Assembly: GCF_014633365.1 (NCBI RefSeq) | Contig: NC_068346.1 | Location: 13,661,030-13,725,029, forward strand | Direction: 5' to 3' | Origin: Diospyros lotus | Taxonomy: Eukaryota; Streptophyta; Magnoliopsida; Ericales; Ebenaceae | DNA length: 64,000 nucleotides | Shown: piece after piece, positions 11,800 to 23,595 of the stretch | Position numbering within the stretch: position 1 is the stretch's first letter | How the letters are laid out: each line of letters begins with the position of its first letter | Notes under the pieces: model-generated | What the model was told of the DNA's origin: nothing | Seen by the model: only the letters and a program-made list of their open reading frames with translations | Databases searched by the model: none | Program-made: the position numbers and the translations under genes

Positions 11800-12669
11800 T
11801 GTCCACAATAGGACTCATGAGAAGAGTCTAATAAGAATAACCTGCTAGGTGCAGTAAGAGTTTATGATAGCTCAAAGGATCGGATTGCGTGCAACATAAC
11901 CAAATGATTACGTGTGGGTTACACCTAAGTACAAAGAAAACTACCTGGTGTATGACCTGGAGCTAGTAGATGTGGTATGTACTCTCGAGGTTATGGAGAC
12001 ACTACCAATATGGTGGAACATTTGATGTGCTCACGAACCACGAGGAGCCTGAGGTATGAGTTCTCATAGAAGGAGCTGAACGAGAGATAGCGATGATTGA
12101 TGGAGTTCCTTAAGGACTACGACTGCACTACTTCGTATCACCGGGCGCGTGATAGAGAGGTGCCCAACACAGGACCTGGTGGATAGCTGTGAGTGTCAGA
12201 TGAAGTTGGAGGCTTATTGGCCTGCCGACTATGATGGTAGTGCCAAAGAGATCGTTTATTTTTATGGCTAGCCTGGTCGTTTAGTTGGATCTGGTGAACG
12301 AGATACGGAAGGCATGTGTGGTTGACAAGTGTACTTGTCTATGGAATGATGAGATGGCCAGCCCAAGGTGTATGATTTTTTTTTTTTGAAATGCGAGAAA
12401 GCATTCTCAAAAGTTTCGGGGTAGAATGTGCATGCCTAAAATGATTGAAATATGTGTGGTCATCTAAAAAGAGCCACAACATGAAATTATGTGAATGACA
12501 CGGTATGCTTGTAAGCATTAGACGTGTAAGGAATGCAAACCGAGGTGTTTGTCAAGGATCAAATAGATGTTTGATTTGAGATATTTAGGTAATGAGCTAT
12601 GTTATGTCTTAGTTACCTTAACGGTTTGATGAAAATTTCGAGGACGAAATTTCTTTAAGAAAGGGTGAA
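11800..12669 (+). pseudogene. Ty3/gypsy pol 3' end (RNase H to polypurine tract)
   Basis: Around 11,925-12,060 the translated wording follows the gypsy RNase H core (KYKENY, YDLELVDVV, Y-x-GGTFDVLTNHE), where NHE stands for the usual DHK. An RQR-x-MEFLKDYDCT block follows (about 12,085-12,130). At 12,630-12,660 comes the typical terminal NFEDEIS wording, then a purine-rich AAGAAAGGGTGAA immediately before the LTR at 12670. Stops and frameshifts are frequent. The integrase between these blocks is not recognisable, so the element is decayed or internally deleted. Confidence 0.65.
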
Positions 12670-13558
12670 TGTAATACCTGAAAAATTCTAAAGGACTCAA
12701 GGGTAAATTATCTTGGGGATAAAAATGGAATTTAATGATAAATGAAGGTTATAACGGTAATTTATTACCGTATAGATGACCGAATTGACTGCCGAGAGTG
12801 ACCTGGACCCGAGATGCCAAAAGAAAATGATGTGGCATTAACGAGCACTCCGAGATAGGATTTATGGTGTCGAAAGAAATCGAATCGGGAATAGTTTTTG
12901 GTACAGCAAAAATACAGCTGCCAATTAGGCTGCAATACCGAATTGTTATGGACGACTTCTCGGAAGTCAACAGAAGCTTGAGAGGGTTTCAGTTTTTCAT
13001 AAGAAACAACCCTTCAGTGGTTTCAAGAAGAATTGAAAAGGTTTAGGGCCAAAACGAATATTCGGGCCTAAGTGTAGTTTTTTTTTTAAATTGCTAGAGG
13101 GAGGCCGAAATGATATTTTTTCGGAATTCTCAGGGGTCAAATTGATGTTTTAGGACTTGAGGGTCTTGAAAGCAATATTGGAAAGTTCAGGGGCTAAGAG
13201 AAAGGGGTCAAAAAGTAAAGGCCAAAAATTGAGGGGCCAAAGTGCAAAAAATGAAAAAAAGCTAGCAAAGGAAGACTGTCTAGCACATGGCTGGTCGGCC
13301 ATGGCCGATTTTGGCCATCTAAAGCACTGGGCTAGTACGAGGGTGGCTCAGGGATCACGTGAGCGTGATCATCAGCCGACAAGGGCCATAGTGGTGGCCG
13401 AAATTTGAAGAAAAAACAGCCGAAAGTCAGCCAATTCGTAGCATACCTACAACCCACTTTTTTAATCACATGTTGATGCTTTTAGATCGATATGAGGAAG
13501 GTAAGATCTCTTAAGGCCATGGGTTGATCGATCTCATGCATTTGGAGGTCCGAAAATG

Positions 13559-13568
13559 CCTATAAATA
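13559..13568 (+). promoter_or_regulatory. TATA box of the gypsy LTR promoter
   Basis: The sequence CCTATAAATAGG lies about 890 bp into the LTR, the usual location for an LTR polymerase II promoter. Whether it is active cannot be judged. Confidence 0.5.
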
Positions 13569-15027
13569 GGCGTTCATGATGGCTAAAAATGGGGAGAGTG
13601 GGAGCTCAAAATCATGGTCGTTTTCGAATAAATTGAGAGTCGAAATTAAGGGGCTTTTGTTGCCCATAGTCTAAAGATCTATTCTGGAGATTTTTAGGCA
13701 TTTTGGGGATGGTTTGAGGGGTAATCGATGTCGTCGGAGTTGAGAAGCAGTAGTGATGGCCGAGGCTTTAAGCCTTCGGTTGAGGCACCTCGGGTGCTCC
13801 TTTCCGTCCCAAAGGCATACCATCGTGATCGACTAAGTGAGAGGAAGAGGCCGGTAGAGTCAGCCCAAAACGCCGGCACGGCCGTCGCCGGAGAAGACGA
13901 CCAGCGCGTGCCGGTCACGCGTTGCTCTCCACGCGCGCCCAGTCGCCCTAGCACATGCGGGCGCGTAGGCAGTCCAAAAATTTTGAAAAAATTTCTGAAA
14001 AATAGAAAAAAATATTTTATGCAAGTCCATGCAAAAAGTATTGAAGTTGGGATTCCCGATGCCTCGATTTTAGCATCAAAGAGCCTCGTTTTACGTGAAA
14101 ACGTAACATCCAGGTAAGTTTAGTATTTTTCCCTTGAAGTTTATAGTCTATTATGAATTATTGTGGAGATAGATTTGAGGAAATGGTCCCGAGGTATTTA
14201 TTGGGATTTTTAGAAGGAAAAAAGTAAATAAATGGAATATTGAGATATTTAGTAATAGAATATCATTTTTATATTTAAGGTAATCGAGATGATGTGATTG
14301 GTGCAACTTTTGAGAGTTGACATGAAAATCGAGGTGGGGTACGTATATCGAGGCCATGCACGTTTTTTGAGAAAATGCAAATTTATCTCAAAAGGTGAGT
14401 TTTCCTATCCTATATGAGATGATTGTTTATTATGCATGATATTTATGAAAGATATGATTGCTTATATATGCATAATATTTACGAAAGATATGATTCATTT
14501 TGTCATATTGCATAAAAAGTCGTGATAATTGCATGGCACGATATTATTGTCACGTTGATATTTGTGTATGGGAATAAAATGTCGCCCCCAGAGTGTAGCC
14601 GTAATTCTCCTAGGGCAATGATGGAATAACGTTAGGCTTATTCTGTAGAGATTCAAGATTTACCTAGGATTCTATGCTGGGCTGGTGGGCCTGGGAAATT
14701 ACATTAAGGGCAAATGTTGTTCATGTTATTGCATCATGCATTTATATATATATATATATATGTTTTGGACCCTCACTAGAAGTTTCATCTTCTAATAAGT
14801 TATGCCCCTGGAACATTCCACGTTCCAGTTTAAACTTGCAGCGTAGACAAGGAACAGGTTGAGATGAGACGGCACGTGATGGCGTGGCCGATGGATTCAG
14901 CAAGCTGACTCGGATATGTTTTAACTGATACTTTATTGATGATTAGCCTTGTTAGAATATTATGGAATCTCTCTGTATTTATGTATTTCAATATTGAGCA
15001 TATGATGTTAACTATGGTACAGACTCT

Positions 15028-16500
15028 TGATATGTGATTTTATGCACAATTAATTCGGGCAAGTTTACCCTAGTCAAATATGCAAATAGTGATAAAAAGA
15101 TGTCGATCCCACGAGAACTAGATCACAATACCAAAACAATTTTAACTTAACCTAAGTTGAACTAATTAATTAATCGGATGAATAAAAATAAAAATAAAAA
15201 TAATAAAAATAAAAATAAATGAAAAAACTGAATTCTTGTGAGAAAAAAATTAATTAATAAATACACTAGGGTTTGGATTTCATTTAATCTGGGTTATCTA
15301 ATTATCTATTCAACTCGATTCAAAACCACAAATACATTTACAGTATTTTATAATTATTTACATGTGATGGTGGATTTCCCTCAATTAATTAATAAGCTTT
15401 CTCAAGTCATATTAATCCTTTATTAATTCAATTTCACTGTCAGATTTCTAAGCAGATATCAACGAAATAAATAAACATTAAATTCTTTGGAAACCTCTAA
15501 TCTCGAAAGGGGATTTGACTCACTAAGCTTCCTCAATTCCCACACATAAGCTAATCATCTTTCGATCTCATAGTCAAGCATGTGATTTATATTGTCTATG
15601 GATTTAATTTATAACAATTCTTTAGTCAATCATGCATAAATCATTGAATCATTAAAAGGTGGCCAATCTTTTAAAGCATTAAACACAACAATATAAATTC
15701 CTCACGCAAATAATAATCGAATTTTGAATCGAACCAAACAAATATTCACATAATATCATAATTAAAACTCATCCAAAATCTAGTTAAAATAAATTAACTA
15801 GACATTATTAAAATAAAAACAAACGCTCAAATTAAAAAGAGAAGAAATTTCCCTTCCCAGATCTAAAATAGATCTGGGTGCGGCTAATGCGGGGCGCGAA
15901 ACGTGCTCGTGCGGCCGCGTTGTCTTCTCCTCAATTTCTCCCTCACTGTGCACGTCAGAAGCTCCCCAATCTCTTCTTTTTCACTGCGCCGCAGAGATCT
16001 TCGATTCCTTATCCATTCTATGCGCCTCATCCTCTGCATTCTCCCCTTTGATTTCTTATATAATTTTATATATATACTCATGGCCCTAAGCTTCCAATTT
16101 GGACTCCGTGCGCTGCTTTAATTCTTCCTCAACATGGACATCACTTTTTTATTTTATAATAATAATATAATATTCTATATATAATATAATCAATATCTTA
16201 TAATATATTATATATAAATATGCACATGACATGCCTTAGTACACGTTCACGCCACATTAGTATAATATAATATAATATAATATATTATTAATTATATTAA
16301 TTTATAATATTAATTTTAAAATTAACTTTTTGTAATATCATTTTTTTTATCCAAATCTTCAATTAATGTCCTTTGCTGGGTTCCTACAAAAAATGATTAA
16401 AATAATATAAAATCCATATAAATACACATTTATGTAGAAAAATTAACACAAGGTTAAAATAAAAATTAGATAAAAATATGTAAACAATTAAGCCCTATCA
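15028..16500 (-). mobile_element. Solo LTR nested in a gypsy LTR
   Basis: A 1473-bp insert with termini TGATA...TATCA, flanked by perfect 5-bp duplications ACTCT (15023-15027 and 16501-16505). Read on the minus strand it starts TGATAGGGCTTAATTG and contains the GCACCCAGATCT...AGATCTGGG block. That block and the 3' end are shared with the partial LTR at 1-1022, so the two belong to one family or to related families. AT-rich tandem-like TAATATAATA runs occur at 16156-16300. No coding capacity is seen. Confidence 0.88.
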
Positions 16501-16713
16501 ACTCTTATGGTATAAAGTAAATTGATTATGTACTATATCAGGTTTCGATTATCACTTCTGCATTTTTAATGATTTGCTGGGGGTTTTGTTTGGAATTCGG
16601 TACTTAAGGTTAAGTTATGTACCGAAAAAGAAAAAAAAAATAATTTATGTATATTTTGAGCCCCTGCATGGTGATACGCTCGGTAAGAGAAAAACGGGGT
16701 GTTACATAGAGGC

Positions 16714-17230
16714 TATCCGGATGTGTTAAAAAGTTTTATATGAGTGACATCCGGATGGCCATTATTCATATCTGGATGGTCTTAGTGATATTTGGATGCC
16801 TTGTTTTCGTATTTGGATATGCTAGTATTGATTTGTGAGTGATATCCAGATATATCTTGCCGTATCCGGATGTGTCTATTATAAGTGATATTTGAATACA
16901 TTGAGTCGTATCCGGATGTGTTCAATTTGATATCTGGATGCCTTTCTCATACATCCAAATGAGTCCAATTGATATCTGGATGCCTTGTTTCATATTCGAA
17001 TGCCTCTCTCAACAGTTGGATTTCATATTCAAATAGTCTCCAGTTATATCTGAATACCGTGTGAGATATCCGAATGTCCTAGTTCATATCTGAATACATA
17101 TCAGCATATCTGAATAGCTTCTAATTTGAACGCTAGTGTATTCGGATGAGCCCTCTTCATATACGGATGTCTTTCATCATATCCAGATTTCCTTCCTGAT
17201 ATCTGGATAGTCTTTCTAGAAAATCCAATT
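16714..17230. repeat. Array of palindromic ATCCGGAT-type motifs
   Basis: More than 20 copies of an ATATCYGGATG-like word occur in about 520 bp, spaced irregularly by roughly 15-40 bp. Clear copies lie near 16714, 16748, 16768, 16788, 16863, 16908, 16930, 16971, 17163 and 17199. The core ATCCGGAT is self-complementary. Variants are mainly TCTGGA and TCCAGA (the two CpG-deamination products) and GAATG/GAATA forms. It lies just right of the gypsy LTR end. The spacing is too irregular for a satellite. Confidence 0.85.
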
Positions 17231-18127
17231 GAGCTTCCAGTGATATTTAATTCAAGTTTTTAATTAAATTAAATTATTCAATAAATCCAAATATTGAATT
17301 CTCACACCAAATATGATAAATCTAGTATGTCCGTACTCATAATTTATAGAATCTTTGTATTCTAACATAATTGATGATTTTTATATGACATGTTTAGCAT
17401 TATTATGTGACATTATGTGCATACATTCTGGTATGAGCATGGAACATGACTTTTTATAAAGCATTATATATCGTGTGCCAGCATATATATGAGTATTGTA
17501 TTATATTATACGCGTCAGATGACTAGTCCGCGGGGATGCCATAGTTTTAGTTACAATTTAGTTTATGAACTGCTCGTCTAGTGACAACCAAGGGGCTAGG
17601 GGCTTATTGCCCACAGTATATGTTTTTACAGTTTTTATGTATGCAGGATTCAGATCAGACATGTATGTTTTATAGTTATGTGGGCCTATGTGGCAAAGTT
17701 GCATACTTGCATTTAGTTTACAGTTTATGTGCATTATATTTTTGTGAATACAAATAGACACTGATTATACTCAGTACAAATTCAGTAAATAATTTATTAG
17801 TATCGATATTATTCGATTCAATTTCAATTATTCTTTCTAGTTTATTACTTGTTGAGTTTTGTACCTTACCTTGTACTCTTCACCATTCTAGGTCTTAGGG
17901 GGAGAGTACCAAATGCGGGGCCTAGCAATAGCGGTCAGTAGTATGCGTACGTGGAGCTGCTCAAGATCAAAGATGTCTGGGAGTTTTGTTAGTTTTACAG
18001 TGTATTGTTAGTTTATGATTAGTTTATATTTCAGTTGAGGGATTTTCTCCTCGACAGAGTTTATGGTTTTCAATTTATATTAACTTAGTTTTATTTCAGT
18101 TTGATTGATATGTTCTATTATGGTATC
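17231..18127 (+). mobile_element. Probable 3' part of a gypsy LTR
   Basis: Contains the order TTGAGTTTTGTACCTTACC, CTTCACCATTCTAGGT, then a G-rich segment (about 17,850-17,985). This resembles the segment at 20,320-20,400 of the next LTR (TTGAGTCTTTATGACTC, TTACCTCATGTGTAG, GATGCAAG). Such an arrangement is common in the downstream half of Tekay/Del-type LTRs; the assignment is inference. No coding region was found. Confidence 0.4.
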
Positions 18128-21038
18128 TGTAATACCCGGTATTACATGATATTGAAAATAAATAATTTTGATTATTTTGGACAGGACCTCAGGTGGTTCG
18201 GGAAGCCCAAGAGTCGGTTTCGATTAATTATTTATTAAGGTTTGCCGCGTCGGCAGCAGGGAGTACCTCGGGACTTGGATGTCCAGAGAAGAGGGCAAGA
18301 GATTGACGAGCGTCTCAAGATGAAATTAATGACACTGGAAGCAGTCCGATTGGGAATAATTTTCGGAATAAATTCTGTATAAGCCCGAGTGGGTGCCAAT
18401 ACCGAATAGTCGGAGGGGACCTCCTGGAAGCTGAGGAGACCCTAGGGGTGGTTCGGTTTTCTGAGTAAGGCAACCCTTAAGTATTTTCGGGTCGAATAAA
18501 GGTCCCGTGCAGGCGCAGGGACCAGGTCGGTATTCCCGAGTAACGGTCGGCTATTAATTTTTAATAAACCAAGATTTTGAGTGGCTTAATTATAATTAAT
18601 TTAAGCATTGGGAGGGCCCAAGTGTAATTATAAAAATCTTCAAGAGCAATTATTAATTGCTTAATGGAATTTTAAGAAATTGGAGGGTTTATTGTGTAAT
18701 TATATAAGTATATATAAATATATATATATATATGTAAATATATGTGGGCGTGAGCTTGGGGAGCAAGCTAGCTACAGTGCCAATTTTCTCTAAAAATTTA
18801 AACAGAGAGTGGGAGATGGAGAAGTCGAGGCAGAGCAGTGGGAGAGAGCTTGGGAAAGCAACCGAGAGATCACGAGAGCTTAAGAGCTTGCTAAAGAGAG
18901 CTCACGCGAGAGAGAAATGGACTGAAAGAGAGTGATGGCCGATCGGCCATGGCAGCAGCTGCCATGGTCGATGAGGAAGCTCGACAGTAGCGACCCATGC
19001 CAATCACTGGCCGGTTGCAGCGGCTTGTGGAAGAGAGCTCGCGAGAAGGAGAAATAGAGAGAGTGGAAGAGAAGGAGAGATCGGGAGAGGAGGCCGCGAT
19101 GGCGGCCGGTTGCAGCAACCAGCAACGAAGGCTGCCATGGCCGAGCACGCAAAGGAAGGACAGAAGCGAAGGAGGCCGGGCGAGGCCGAAGCGACTGATG
19201 GCGGTGGTTCTGTGGTCAGAGGAAGCTTCAATGATGGTTTTGGAAACTGCAATGGCCGACAAGGGCTGTTGGTTGCAGCAAGGCAGGGGTGTCCATGGCG
19301 GGTGTCTTCATGCAGGGGGAAAACCAGCTGCGGCAATGGCGGCTGGTCGTCGGTCGCGTGGTGGTTCGGGAGCAGCGGGCGACGCAAGGGGCTGGCTAAG
19401 GCGGTGGCTGGCGGCGTTTGGCGATGGCTGTGCGTGGAGGTGCGGCTGTTCGCGAGGAAGAAGAAGATAAGCAGTAGCCGCGCGGGAGAGAGAAAGGCAG
19501 GAGAAGGAGAAGAATAAAAGAAAAAAAATAAAGAAATAAAGAAATTTTGGAAAGATGGGAAAAAAAAAAAAGAGAAAATCCTGAAAATTTCCAGAAAATG
19601 TGGGGAAAGTTCTGGAAATTAAATTGGGGCTTAAAGAGCATGTCAGAAGCTCGAAAATGAGATTTTGGGCGCAAATGGCAGCTCGAGAGGCAACGTCGAT
19701 GCGAGCATTTTTCAAATTTCTCTCAAGATGAGTCGAGGTAAATTAATATTTCTTCCCCAAATTATTTGCATTAAGAGAGTTAATGTAGAATAATTAATTG
19801 TTGGATTAAACCCTATCTCGGGGTTGTTTGAAAAGTTGTTGATGTCTGGTTTATGCCGTGGTTGGTATTGTTTGTTGAGTTCTGATGGTGTGTGTGTGGC
19901 GAAGTTGAGGGCATTGGTTAAATGCCGGATGTTAATAGAGTTGGGGTTTTGTGTATTTGCCTCTAGGTTCGACCGGGAAGGCCATGATCTTAGAGGAACT
20001 CGAGGTGCAGGCTGGAGTTCGTGCCGAGACAGAGATGAGGCTTCGAACCAGGTAAGGGACGGCCTCATGTGGAGGTGGCCTTGCAAGTTGGTAAATATGC
20101 TTGATAATGTTTTTATGTTGCACTGGCATGTAGTGGTTATATCTTGTGTGATGCAAGAACTAGTGGACCTATGGCCATAAAGAGGACTAGTGGTGGGGGC
20201 TGATAGGTTGATGCCTCAAACCTCGGAGGGTTGTGAGGATGTGTGAGCCTAGCCTCATTTGCATGCATTGACATACATAAACATGATTATATTCATATTT
20301 ACATGCATTTGCACCCTTATTGAGTCTTTATGACTCATGAGGTTTTTACCTCATGTGTAGATGATGCAAGTCCGGATGCAAGCAGGGATGGCGCCGGGAG
20401 GCCGTTGAGGCAACTAGCTGAGTTGCCCGAGTTATGTATTTTCAATATTGCTTGTATGTAGCCAGGGGGCGTGGTGTATGTATACCCTTGTGAGTAAATG
20501 TCCGTGTTATTGAGCTTAAATGTATTTAATTGTTGTAATCATCATAGTGTGATAGATGATCGTGAGATTGCTTGTTGAATGTGGCATAGTCGGTAAAGCC
20601 AAGTTTCAGACCGAGTCAGGATCAGCAAGGTATGTTCTCATAAATCCCCAATACTCAGCGAAGTGTCTGTATGCTAGCTTTGTGCCTGGGTCACCTCTGG
20701 CTTGCTATGGGGTGAGCTGAAGAGAGGTGAAGCTCACTCGGGTTTCGGGTCTTGGTCCGCTGGATTTTTCTTATTTGAGTTGGGACCGATTCCTGAGTGG
20801 AGCGAAGGGAAGGACGAAGCCTAGTTCCCACCTAGGGCGTTTCCTGTTGAAACATAGTCCAACCCTTCAGTTATGGTTTGTCGGGTGAGTAATCCGGTCG
20901 ATTATTTACCGGTGGCGCCCGTAAGTGGGAGCGAATCGTTACAGTATCAAATTTCAGTTTATTAGTGAGATTTATTTATTTTATCTATTTTTTCCATAAC
21001 ACCTCTACTCGGGTAATTCTAAGAAATGGAGTGTTATA
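18128..21038 (+). mobile_element. Ty3/gypsy LTR (about 2.9 kb)
   Basis: Starts TGTAATACCCGG and ends GGAGTGTTATA (GTTACA with one C-to-T change). The interior follows the layout of the other gypsy LTRs: a GGAAGCTGAGGAGACC block near 18428 equivalent to the 12956 block, an (AT)n tract near 18700-18745, a GC-rich purine-skewed leader (18,800-19,520) and AAAATTTCC words. Long frames on both strands at 18,880-19,720 are composition artefacts. No convincing target-site duplication was found (left GTATC, right GATCA). It lies immediately left of the remaining copia 3' end. Confidence 0.65.
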
Positions 21039-21117
21039 GATCATATGTGTAAGGAAGATTTCGAGGGGACAGATTATTATTTTTGATTAAACTGGACTTA
21101 TGCAAATGGTGGATAAT

Positions 21118-21621
21118 TGTTGTTATTAGTTTTCATTAAGTTAGTCTAAGTCATTTATAATAGCTTTGGCTATAGTTGATTATCTAATTGTATAAGTCAT
21201 GTAATGCATGTAGCTTGTTGTACAAGTGTGTGGAGCCTCAAGTAGTTAGTTAGAAAGTTTGTTATAAGAAAATCTTGTAACTGTTTGAATTCTTGTAAAC
21301 CACCACTGTGAACTATAAATAATTGGCTAGTATTGATTTAAGCGCAAGCAAATTAAGTGAGATTCGAAGAGAAAAGTCTAGATTAGATAACACTTTGAAA
21401 TCTCAAAGAAAAAGTCTTGGCATAGCCATTATACTGATTCATTCAAAATAGTGAATTTTGTCATCCTTTCAGTCTCGATGTAGATTTATCAGTTGTTTTG
21501 ATGTACTGAATCAGGATAAATCTTTGCCTTCTGTGTTCTATTTTTTTACTCAAATTCTTTATTTCATAATCTTTTTTTGTGTGATTAGTGTTGTGATCTA
21601 TTCGAGTATATTTGATCAATA
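21118..21621 (+). mobile_element. 3' LTR of the copia element
   Basis: It is the partner of the 5' LTR at 5983 and shares long blocks such as GTGTGGAGCCTCAAGTAG and AGTCTAGATTAGATAACAC. It ends TTGATCAATA, where the 5' copy reads TTGATCAACA. It is uninterrupted, which allowed the insert in the 5' LTR to be delimited. Confidence 0.85.
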
Positions 21622-21650
21622 TTTTTTATATGTATACAGAGTACCTTAGA

Positions 21651-22175
21651 TTGCATTCTCTTTACTGTTTTCAAGTTATTTTTAGTTTTCAATTTTCTAA
21701 AATAATGAAAATGGGTTCTCTTTATTGTTTTTAAAAATGCATTTTTGAAAACAAAAAAACAATTGTAAAGAAAACTCAAAACAACAAAAAGTTGTTTTGA
21801 GTGTTTTCATCCAAAACAAACTCAAAACTCAAAACATATTTATTTATTTATTTATTCATATTTTATTATTATAATGAAAAAAATATTACAAAATTTATTA
21901 ACTTTAAAATGTAGATATTTTTTTAATAATTTATAAATATTAAATATTTTTAATTTACTAAATAATCAAATTTATTGAATAAAATATCATAAAAAAATAT
22001 TTTCAAAATTCCAAAGAGAACGCGTTTTCTAATTTTCTGTTTTTAAAAATAGTTTTTCAAAATAACAAAGAGTACATGTTTTCAATTTTCTAAAAACAGA
22101 CTATCAAAATGAAAAACTAAAAATGAATTTAAAACTCAAAAGTAAAAATTAAAAAATAAAGAGTAATTAAGAAAT
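21651..22175. repeat. AT-rich fold-back (MITE-like) sequence
   Basis: CTCTTTACTGTTTTCAAG-like words at the left recur as complements at the right (AAAGAGTA, CAAAGAGAACG, TTTTGAAAAC), giving an imperfect inverted-repeat arrangement around an AT-rich core. The ends and target duplication are not resolved. There is no coding capacity. Confidence 0.4.
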
Positions 22176-22975
22176 TTGTCATTTGAACTAGTTGGGCCGA
22201 GAGAGATTTTTCTTTAACACACAAAAAAAAAAGAGTAGATTTTGAGATAACAGATTAAGTTCAATTATAAATAGATAATTAAGTTCATCTAATTACCTTC
22301 AACTATTATGATATTTTATTACAGAATAACTTACACCTGAGTTGCCTGCCTGATCCATCTTAGATTTTATTTCAGAATCTTGCCCGGGAGGACTATCAGA
22401 CTACAATTTTATGGCCCCATTATGCTTAATTAATAATTCAATCAGGTGGGACAAATAGAATATCTTAAAAGGAGGCGGTGGCGTGCTTGGGAGTGTAGGT
22501 GTGGCTCAATGCGGATCATCTAGTGGTGCCACATGTCGAGCCCTAAGACTTTTGAGGATCTATGATATCAATAAATATTTTTATAATATGAATTTAGGAT
22601 GAACAGAAAAGCATATTCATAATGCATATTGTGGCCTTTCTAGAAGCTAAATTAGTTTGGATTCACTCAACTGTTTCATGCCATTGATGAGGTTTTTTCT
22701 GGTTTATGAGCAAAAGTTCAAAGTATTATTACTATTATGAAGGGTTATTGGCAAATCACATAATTTTCCAATTCATTGAACAAAAGGAAAGATCAAATCA
22801 AATAATTTGTCTGACTATATATATATATATATATTGTTTATGCATGATTAGAGGCGAATCATTTTGATTAATTCACACTTGATTCGGCGATCAAATCGAG
22901 TCAATTCTCCGACTTTTCAAAGATCTCAACTTGGTGCCTTCTCTTCCCAGAGAGGCTCAACTCAAGCTTCCATCA
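22176..22975. other. 5' flank of the DUF3537 gene
   Basis: AT-rich non-transposon-like sequence containing an (AT)n tract (22816-22834). It should hold the promoter and 5' UTR of the gene that starts at 22976. No TATA box or transcription start can be assigned with confidence. Confidence 0.4.
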
Positions 22976-23428
22976 ATGGCTGATCCTCACCTTCTTCCCG
23001 ACCCACCATTACAAACCCAAACCCCTCTGCTCAACAACGCCTCAGAGCCGAAGATTGAAGAAAATCCAGACCCAGATTTCGACATCCATCTCAACAAAAT
23101 CCTCCAAATGCTCGAATCCTACCTCAATTTTATGGGTTTCGGCCAATCCTCCGCCCTCAGCCTGGCCTTGTCCTGGTTCACCTTCTTCCTGATCGGCGTC
23201 GCTCTTCCCGTCGCCGTCGTTGAGTTCTCCGGCTGCTCCGGCTGCGACAAGTACCAGGTCAAGGATTTTGAGCTCGACATCGTTGTTTCGCAGGCGTGCT
23301 TGGCTGCCGCGTCTCTGCTTTGCCTTTCTCACTATCTCCGTAAATATGGCCTTCGGAAGTTTCTCTTCGTCGATCGGTACGGCGGCCAAATGGCTCGGTT
23401 TCGGGAACAGTACATTCAGAAGATCTCG
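22976..23428 (+). CDS. DUF3537 gene, exon 1
   Basis: Codes residues 1-151: an acidic, Pro-rich cytosolic-type N terminus, two helices and the loop ending [10 protein letters not shown]. The donor is TCG|GTGAGC. Intron 1 (23429-24186) has an (AT)n tract near 23575-23596. Confidence 0.9.
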
Positions 23429-23564
23429 GTGAGCACTGCCCACTGCCCACTAAAGTTGTGTTTGCTAAGATTAAAGTCGGATTAAATTTGAATTGGGTTT
23501 ATCCCTGTTCAGAACTTTTGAGTTTCGACTCCTGATTACATTACAACTCTCTCTATGAATAGCT

Positions 23565-23595
<31 letters not shown>

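Larger units (their letters stand above)
12670..16706 (+). mobile_element. Ty3/gypsy 3' LTR carrying a nested solo LTR
   Basis: Starts TGTAATACC right after a polypurine tract and ends CGGGGTGTTACA. Removing the 1478-bp nested insert (15028-16505) leaves about 2.56 kb, close to the 2.36-kb solo LTR at 1702-4059. The two share the CTTCTCGGAAGTCAACAGAAG block (12956-12976 here). A TATAAATA box sits at 13561-13568. A matching 5' LTR could not be assigned. The flank after 16706 (TAGAG) has no partner upstream. Confidence 0.7.
5983..21621 (+). mobile_element. Ty1/copia element, split by nested insertions
   Basis: The 5' LTR (5983-7694) and 3' LTR (21118-21621) share sequence from TGTTGTTATTAGTTT through TTGATCAAYA. 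The 5' copy is interrupted by a 1.2-kb solo LTR. A primer-binding site ATGGTATTAGAGC follows the 5' LTR, and a copia Gag start follows at 7779. The element's own interior then breaks at 8071, where gypsy-derived sequence begins and runs to about 21038. Only about 80 bp of copia interior remains before the 3' LTR, so most of the pol region has been lost. Flanks TTTCT and TTTTT match at 4 of 5 positions. Confidence 0.75.

Noticed and set aside
16714..17230. Possible CRISPR array or satellite
   Set aside because: Spacing is irregular, repeats are short and diverged, and the context is plant nuclear retrotransposon DNA.
18880..19720. Several overlapping long frames on both strands (up to 157 codons)
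   Set aside because: They lie in the GC-rich leader of a gypsy LTR, overlap each other in many frames, are low-complexity Arg/Ser/Pro/Gly, and show no domain.
23042..23443. 133-codon minus-strand frame over exon 1 of the DUF3537 gene
   Set aside because: Antisense shadow of a coding exon; no domain, while the plus strand matches a known family with correct splice sites.
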